This document shows positions 59,152 through 64,000 of a DNA stretch of 64,000 nucleotides, piece after piece. The stretch's first letter is position 1, and each line of letters opens with the position of its first letter. Source of the DNA: CALNBC01 sp040768925 (lineage in GTDB: Bacteria > Bacillota > Clostridia > Christensenellales > CALWSW01); NCBI GenBank assembly GCA_040768925.1, contig JAXGLZ010000002.1, positions 744,001-808,000 of the forward strand. The letters run 5' to 3'. The translations under genes and the position numbers were made by a program. The notes beneath the pieces are model-generated. The model had not been told where the DNA came from. It saw only the letters and a list, made by a program, of their open reading frames with translations, and ran no database searches.

Positions 59152-59832
59152 TTACTCCGCCTTGCTCCGTTCCTGTTCCGGAAGCAGGAAAGAAAGCACT
59201 TCTTCCATGCTCTCCGCCGCAAGATACGGGTCCGCCGCCCGGACGGCTTCGGGCTTCGCCATGCCGTAGGTGACGGCAATGGTCACCACGCCCGCGTTTG
59301 CCGCGGTCAGCACGTCCGTCGGGGTGTCGCCCACCATGACGGCGTCCCCCGCGTCCACCCCAAGCCGTTCCAGAATCGTCAGGATGCATGCGGGGTGGGG
59401 TTTTGGCAAACAGCAGTCGTCCGCGCAGCACATGGTATCAAAATATTGCGTGATGCCAAGGGCGTCAAAGAGCTTCTCCGTCGCCCTTCTGATCTTGTTC
59501 GTCGCCAGGGCGATCCTGCGTTTGCCTTTTAAGGCCCGCAGCGTTTCCACAACGCCGGGAAACGGCTTTGCCAGGGTCCCCGATATTTCGACGTAAATAT
59601 CCGGCGAAAGAGCCATGGCTTTTTCCACCAGCTCCGGCGCGTCGGCCATGCAGGCGTCAAAAAGCTTGCGCAGCCCTTTCCCCACCGCGGCGACGACGAA
59701 ATCCTGCGGAAGCGGTGCAAGGCCCAGCCTTTGCCGCACGGTGTTCACCATCAGGGCGATCTCTCCGCCGGTATCCACCAGGCAGCCGTCCAGATCGAAT
59801 ATCACGAGCTTTTTGTCAAAACAATCGGCCAT
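59152..59832 (-). CDS. HAD-superfamily phosphatase, phosphoglycolate phosphatase-like
   Basis: In this 226-residue cytoplasmic phosphatase, motif I is VIFDLDGCLVDTGGE, motif II ALATNKIRR, and motifs III and IV lie in CLPKPHP and VMVGDTPTDVLTA. The helical cap is of the Gph/PpaX type. ATG 59832 has GGAGG nine bases upstream. It follows patB by 56 bases on the same strand, so co-transcription is likely. Substrates of this group range from phosphoglycolate to pyrophosphate. Confidence 0.85.
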   Translation of the reverse strand: MADCFDKKLVIFDLDGCLVDTGGEIALMVNTVRQRLGLAPLPQDFVVAAVGKGLRKLFDACMADAPELVEKAMALSPDIYVEISGTLAKPFPGVVETLRALKGKRRIALATNKIRRATEKLFDALGITQYFDTMCCADDCCLPKPHPACILTILERLGVDAGDAVMVGDTPTDVLTAANAGVVTIAVTYGMAKPEAVRAADPYLAAESMEEVLSFLLPEQERSKAE

Positions 59833-59888
59833 CGTTTGCGTACCTCCATCATGATTGCGGTTCGTTTGCGAACCTTCCGTCCAAAAAT

Positions 59889-61079
59889 CTATCTTTTGAT
59901 TCCCAGCCGGTTCGCGGCTTCGTCCATCCTGACGAGGGCTTCCGTCAGCGCCCATCCGGGGCAGGCGAGGTTCAGCCGCCTGTGCAGCGCGCCCGAAGGG
60001 CCGAAGGGCCTTCCGTCCCCGACGAAAAACAGCGCCTCGTCGAACAGCCAGCGGTCCAGTTCCGCTTCCGTCATCCCCATCTTTGAAAAATCCATCCACA
60101 TCAGATAGGTGCCTTCCGGCAAGTCGATCTCCACCTTCGGGAACTTTTCCCTCAGGAATTCCGCCGCGGCCCTGGTGTTTTCGGCAATATGGGCGATCAG
60201 CCCGTCCAGCCAGCCTTCGGCCTGATTGTACGCCGCGGTGCAGGCGGGAACGCCCAGGGCGGAAATATAGCCCGAGGTGTCGTTGCCGTATTGCTCCTCA
60301 AAGGCTTTGCGCAGGGTTTTGCCGGGAATGACGATGTTTGAGGTCGTCAGCCCGGCGAGGTTAAAGGTTTTGCTGGGCGCGGTGCAGACCACGCATTTTG
60401 CGGGAATGACCCCCGGCACGTTCAAAAAAACCGTGTGCTTATGGCCCGGCAGGATCAGATCGAAATGGATCTCGTCCGATACGACGATGACGCCGTTTTC
60501 CATGCAGATTTGGGCGTAGCGGGAAAGCTCGTCCACACTCCAGACCCGGCCGACGGGGTTGTGGGGGCTGCAAAGGATGGCAAGCTTCACTTCCGGCCGC
60601 TTTGCCGCCTTTTCCAGCGCCGCAAAGTCCATTTGCCACCTGCCGCCCGTCCGGACGAGGGGGCAGTCAAAAAGCGTTCTGTTGTTTTCCAGCACCGCCG
60701 ATTGAAAGGGCGGGTAAACCGGGGTCTGGATGATTACCCCGTCGCCTTCCGCACTCAGCGCGCGGACGCAGGAATAAAGGGCGCTGACCACGCCGTAGGT
60801 CGGCACCACCCATTCCGGCCGGACGCGAAAGCCGTGCCGCCTTTGCATCCAGGAGCAGACCGCGGCGTAATACGCCTCGTTCGGCGCGGTATAGCCCAAT
60901 ATGCCCGCATCAAGGGTTTGGCGCAGCGCGCAAAGGATCTCGGGCGCGCAGGCGAATTCCATATCCGCGACGGAAAAAGGCATCACGCCGATCGGGTGCA
61001 TGCCGTCCGTGGTTCTGGAAGCGTCCCACTTGACCGCGCCCGTTCCTTCCCGGGAAATCAATGTTTCAAAGTCATACAT
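59889..61079 (-). CDS. PatB/MalY-type cystathionine beta-lyase
   Basis: This 396-residue PLP-dependent fold-type I enzyme cleaves C-S bonds, typically cystathionine to homocysteine. The opening WDASRTTDGMHPIGVMPFSVADM is the family start (usually KW...WVADMDF), the PLP lysine is K237 (TAPSKTFNLAGL), and SPHNPVGRVW is the substrate loop. Members also act as transcriptional modulators (MalY) or aminotransferases. With metA in the same window, a role in methionine synthesis is plausible but the genes are far apart. Confidence 0.88.
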   Translation of the reverse strand: MYDFETLISREGTGAVKWDASRTTDGMHPIGVMPFSVADMEFACAPEILCALRQTLDAGILGYTAPNEAYYAAVCSWMQRRHGFRVRPEWVVPTYGVVSALYSCVRALSAEGDGVIIQTPVYPPFQSAVLENNRTLFDCPLVRTGGRWQMDFAALEKAAKRPEVKLAILCSPHNPVGRVWSVDELSRYAQICMENGVIVVSDEIHFDLILPGHKHTVFLNVPGVIPAKCVVCTAPSKTFNLAGLTTSNIVIPGKTLRKAFEEQYGNDTSGYISALGVPACTAAYNQAEGWLDGLIAHIAENTRAAAEFLREKFPKVEIDLPEGTYLMWMDFSKMGMTEAELDRWLFDEALFFVGDGRPFGPSGALHRRLNLACPGWALTEALVRMDEAANRLGIKR

Positions 61080-61230
61080 TCAGTGCCGCTCCTTTACGTG
61101 AGTATACATGTTTAAGGTTGTATCCGCAAGGATTGTGAAACGGGCGTCCAATGGATGCCCGCGGGGGAAAGCGCTTTGCGGGGCGGGAGATCCCCTTTTG
61201 TCACCCGCTGCGGGACTTGGCCTTTGCCTG

Positions 61231-61701
61231 TTATTCGGGAAGAACGGCGTCGAAGACGAAGGGGAAGGATTTTACTTCTTTGTTTTCAAAATCCACGTCG
61301 TATCCGGTTCCGTTCTGATAAAAGAACCCCCGGCGCGGCTCGATCTTCACATAGCACATGTTTTCGTCGCCCTCGTCGTTGTGCTTGAAATACCACGGGG
61401 CGAAAACCCTTGTCAGGCTTTGCCGGATCGCCGCGTTTTGCGGGCGCAGCGGATGCCCGATGTTTCGCGCGGCGCCGCTGAACCGATGCGCTTGGGCGCA
61501 CATCGCAACCCGCTCGTTCGCTTCCAGTTCCCTGACTTTTCTGGAATTCGCATAGGTGACCACATAGAACGCGCCGTTCTCATAATACATATCCACCATC
61601 CGGACGGAAGGCACGTTTTCGCCGGCCGTCGCCAACGCGAAGGCGCAATCCTTCCCAAACAGCTCCGCCATCACGGACATTGCCCTTTCAAAATCGCCCA
61701 T
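61231..61701 (-). CDS. Pyridoxamine 5'-phosphate oxidase-like flavin protein
   Basis: The 156-residue split-barrel flavin-binding protein has FALATAGENVPSVRMVDMYYENG at the family's start and VVTYANSRKVRELEANERVA. Members of this size in Clostridia act on unknown substrates; the lack of the full PNPOx signature argues against a vitamin B6 role. GGGAGG precedes ATG 61701. Short charged end. Confidence 0.82.
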   Translation of the reverse strand: MGDFERAMSVMAELFGKDCAFALATAGENVPSVRMVDMYYENGAFYVVTYANSRKVRELEANERVAMCAQAHRFSGAARNIGHPLRPQNAAIRQSLTRVFAPWYFKHNDEGDENMCYVKIEPRRGFFYQNGTGYDVDFENKEVKSFPFVFDAVLPE

Positions 61702-61876
61702 GCGTTTCCCTCCCGTTTGCCGAAAAAAGCGTTATTTTCGCAATTTACATCTATCATAACCGAATTCAACCAAAAAAGCAGAGAAATTCCAGGCGGAGAT
61801 TTTTCTGCTTTTTTGCCTGACGATACTTTCCCCGGTGTTCCGCCGGGTTCGGGCGCGCCGGGCCCCGACGTTCGGT

Positions 61877-63373
61877 TCACCCCAGGGCGATGGCCTTTTT
61901 CAGCACCTTTTGGGCGATGGGCGCCGCGACGGACCCGCCGCTGCCCCCCTGCTCGACGATGACGGCGATGGCGTAGGGATGGTCGTCGTCGTACACGAAG
62001 CCGGTGAACCAGGCGTCGTCCTCTTCCCTGCCCGTTTGGGCGGTGCCGGTTTTGCCGCCCACGGTGTAGCCGGAAATGGCGGCGGAGGTTCCCGTTCCGC
62101 TCTTGACCACGGCTTCCATCAGCTCGCGCATCAGTTCCGCCTCGGCCTTGCTCAAAGGCGTGGAATAGACCGTGGTTTTCAGGGAATTGGTGATGTAATT
62201 CGCGCTGTTGACCACGCGCTTCAAGAGCTTCGGCTCCATCATCACGCCGTCGTTCGCGATGGAAGCGGAAATCATGCAAAGGTTCAGGGGGGTCATAACG
62301 TCCTTGTACTGGCCGACGGCGGACCAGGCGGTTTCGTACTGGTTCGCCCCCTTGACGTAGGAACCGGGGTAAAGGGCGACGTCTGAAAAGGTGAAATCCT
62401 CCCCGATCCCAAAGGATTGGGCCATGCTGCTGATGCGCTCCGCCCCCAGCAGCATTGAAAGCCGGGCAAAGGAGACGTTGCAGGATTTGGCGAAGGCCTG
62501 CTTGAGGGTCAGAGTCTCGTGGTAGGAGGACTGGTAATCCCGGACGTACAGGTAGTCCGAAACGAAATCCGGGTTCTTCCTGTTTTCCTTATCCTGTTCC
62601 GGGGTGGTGTCCACCTCCTCCAAAAAGGCGCCGGTATCCTTGCCAAAGGCCAGGGGGCCGCCGCATTCAAAGGTCAGGTCCATGGCGTTTGGAAGATAGC
62701 GCAGGGCGGCCGCTGCGGTGATGATCTTGAACACCGAGCCCGGCGTGTACTGCCCGGCGGTCGCGCGGTTGACCAGGGCGCCGTCGTCCTCCTTCGCGTT
62801 GCCGTCCGCGTCCGGAAGGTATTCGATCACCGTTTTCGGGTCAAACGCGGGGGAACTGGTCATGAGCAGGATTTCGCCGGTTTTGTAGTTCATCAGCACG
62901 ATGGCGCCGGAATAGCCGGAGAGCAGGCCGTAGGCGTATTTCGTCAGCTCCGCGTCCACGGTGAGCACCACGTCGCTCCCGCGCTGCTTCGCGCCGGAAA
63001 AGGCGTTGCCGATGATCTCGAAAAGCCCGGCGTCCATCCCCAAAAGGTAATTGGCGAAGAAGCTCTCCGCCCCCGTTCCCGTAAGTCCGTAATTGTCCCC
63101 GGTGACGTGGGCCAGGGCCTTCCTCAGGGTTTTGCTGTCCGCGTAGATCCGGTTGCCCTCTGCGTCCGTGGTGGCCAGCACGACGCCGTTACGGTCCTTG
63201 ATGTCCCCGGCAATCACGGAGCTTTTCTGGTTCTGGACGCGCACGTTATAGGGGTTGGTCTGCCAGCGGGCGCCGTAAGTGCGAAGGGCGTAAACAAAAT
63301 AACCGCAAAGCAGCAGGAATAAAGCCAGGGTGACGATGAACACCGCCCGGGCGTTTTTTCTGAAGGCTTTCAA
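61877..63373 (-). CDS. Penicillin-binding protein (class B transpeptidase, PbpA/SpoVD type)
   Basis: The 498-residue transpeptidase has one N-terminal transmembrane helix (residues about 9-29). The N-terminal module contains VIAGDIKDRNGVVLA, and the catalytic motifs are SxxK (GSVFK), SxN (SCN in AKSCNVSFARL) and KTG (VGGKTGTAQTG). It starts with TTG 63373, overlapping the stop of the SEDS gene as TTTGA, so they are coupled, a typical SEDS-PBP glycosyltransferase/transpeptidase pair as in rodA-pbpA. No PASTA domain follows, so it is not a division-type FtsI/SpoVD with PASTA repeats. Confidence 0.93.
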   Translation of the reverse strand: MKAFRKNARAVFIVTLALFLLLCGYFVYALRTYGARWQTNPYNVRVQNQKSSVIAGDIKDRNGVVLATTDAEGNRIYADSKTLRKALAHVTGDNYGLTGTGAESFFANYLLGMDAGLFEIIGNAFSGAKQRGSDVVLTVDAELTKYAYGLLSGYSGAIVLMNYKTGEILLMTSSPAFDPKTVIEYLPDADGNAKEDDGALVNRATAGQYTPGSVFKIITAAAALRYLPNAMDLTFECGGPLAFGKDTGAFLEEVDTTPEQDKENRKNPDFVSDYLYVRDYQSSYHETLTLKQAFAKSCNVSFARLSMLLGAERISSMAQSFGIGEDFTFSDVALYPGSYVKGANQYETAWSAVGQYKDVMTPLNLCMISASIANDGVMMEPKLLKRVVNSANYITNSLKTTVYSTPLSKAEAELMRELMEAVVKSGTGTSAAISGYTVGGKTGTAQTGREEDDAWFTGFVYDDDHPYAIAVIVEQGGSGGSVAAPIAQKVLKKAIALG

Positions 63374-64000
63374 AACTCCGTCTCCCCCTCTCTCCTTCTG
63401 CCGTTTTGGGCGGCCACCACCTGCAACAGCGCCACGGCGATCAGCCCCGTCAGCATAGAACTGCCGCCGTAGCTGACAAAGGGCAGCGTCACCCCCGTCA
63501 GCGGGATCAGCTTGATGATGCCGCCGAGGATGATAAAGGCCTGCAGCGCGATGTAAACCGTGCACCCCAGGGCTAAAAGGGCGGAAAACCGGTCCGCGGA
63601 CCCCAGGGCGATGGACATGCCCCGAATCAGCAGGATCACATAGAGCGCGATCACGCAAAGGCCGACGATGATGCCCATCTCCTCGCAGATGACGGCGAAG
63701 ATGTAGTCCGTGTGGTACGCGGGGATGACCTTCGGCGTGCCGAGGTTCAGCCCCAGGCCAAAAAGCCCGCCGCTGGCAATGGCCATCAGCCCCTGGGCGA
63801 TCTGGTAGCCGCCGCCGTAATAGCTGGACCAGGGATTTTTCCAGGCCGCGACCCGGGCGCGCACGTGGGAAAACAGCGCGTAGCAAAGCACCGCGGCCCC
63901 GGCCCCCGCGCCGATCCCTGCGGCGGTGATCCAGACGTTGCCCGTCGCCGCGTAATACATCGCGGCGATCACCCCGGCGTAAATCAATGCCGCCCCAAGG
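63370..64000 (-). CDS. FtsW/RodA/SpoVE-family SEDS protein, partial
   Basis: This is the C-terminal part (210 residues, about half) of a polytopic peptidoglycan glycosyltransferase. The frame is open at the right edge, so the start lies outside. Hydrophobic helices and the signatures SSYYGGGYQIAQGLMAIASGG and PLTGVTLPFVSYGGSSMLT are those of SEDS proteins. It is coupled to the class B PBP gene downstream. It could be RodA, FtsW or SpoVE; the paired PBP favours a RodA-like elongation pair. Confidence 0.93.
   Translation of the reverse strand, partial: LGAALIYAGVIAAMYYAATGNVWITAAGIGAGAGAAVLCYALFSHVRARVAAWKNPWSSYYGGGYQIAQGLMAIASGGLFGLGLNLGTPKVIPAYHTDYIFAVICEEMGIIVGLCVIALYVILLIRGMSIALGSADRFSALLALGCTVYIALQAFIILGGIIKLIPLTGVTLPFVSYGGSSMLTGLIAVALLQVVAAQNGRRREGETEF

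Noticed and set aside
1..64000. CRISPR arrays or insertion sequences
   Set aside because: No regularly spaced direct repeats of array type and no transposase frame were seen.

Overview
The window is high-GC DNA from an anaerobic, Gram-positive, endospore-forming (or recently spore-forming) member of the Bacillota, most likely class Clostridia. The evidence is spoIVA, a SpoIIQ-like M23 protein, a CotH-family protein, two sortases with an LPQTG surface protein, DapL-type diaminopimelate synthesis, a DUF4364 regulator, a flavodiiron protein with rubredoxin, and G3P, fumarate-reductase-like and liv systems typical of anaerobic Clostridia. The species cannot be named from the sequence alone.

Layout. 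1-3.2 kb: metA, a divergent protein that looks like a helicase-domain remnant, and a lipoprotein-type class B sortase. 3.3-9.1 kb: three SDR genes, an FGGY sugar kinase and a SorC-type regulator, which looks like a polyol or sugar catabolic locus. 9.1-11.1 kb: a small-ORF/XRE cassette, tRNA-Arg, a frameshifted DUF3795 gene and a cold-shock gene. 11.7-16.8 kb: a 1414-residue LPQTG adhesin translationally coupled to a class D sortase. 17-22 kb: GNAT-YoaP, an exonuclease, the SpoIIQ-like M23 protein, a rhodanese lipoprotein, and divergent rubredoxin and flavodiiron genes. 22-31 kb: a minus-strand glycerol/G3P operon (glpK, BON-GlpA, a GlpB-like flavoprotein, a DUF1667-FAD oxidase fusion, a cysteine-poor GlpC/HdrD-like protein) and a DeoR regulator. 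31-34.5 kb: a secreted FMN/FAD fumarate-reductase-like lipoprotein with its LysR regulator. 34.7-40.5 kb: a DinB-like protein, then a prophage remnant (two holin paralogues flanking a broken fumarate-reductase-like gene, an XhlA-like protein, tail genes, an integrase stump) ending at tRNA-Gln. 40.7-46 kb: tRNA-Val, DUF4364, a beta-propeller protein, spoIVA, and small enzymes. 46-53.5 kb: CotH and the dapF-pyrG-dapL operon. 54-59 kb: the livJ-H-M-G-F branched-chain amino-acid ABC transporter. 59-64 kb: HAD phosphatase, PatB lyase, a PNPOx-like protein, and an SEDS (FtsW/RodA)-PBP pair running off the right edge.

How it works together. The glp operon probably oxidises glycerol-3-phosphate anaerobically through flavins and Fe-S centres, but its last two genes have unusual architectures: a DUF1667-flavoenzyme fusion and a scaffold resembling an HdrD/GlpC subunit without its cluster cysteines. 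This is my leading candidate for an undescribed variant system. Other unusual items are an SDR with all three signature motifs eroded next to a normal SDR, a helicase-like protein lacking its ATPase core, a rubredoxin with a shortened first knuckle, competing hairpins in the adhesin leader, and a possible non-coding RNA after spoIVA. All family assignments are by reading motifs; no database search was run.
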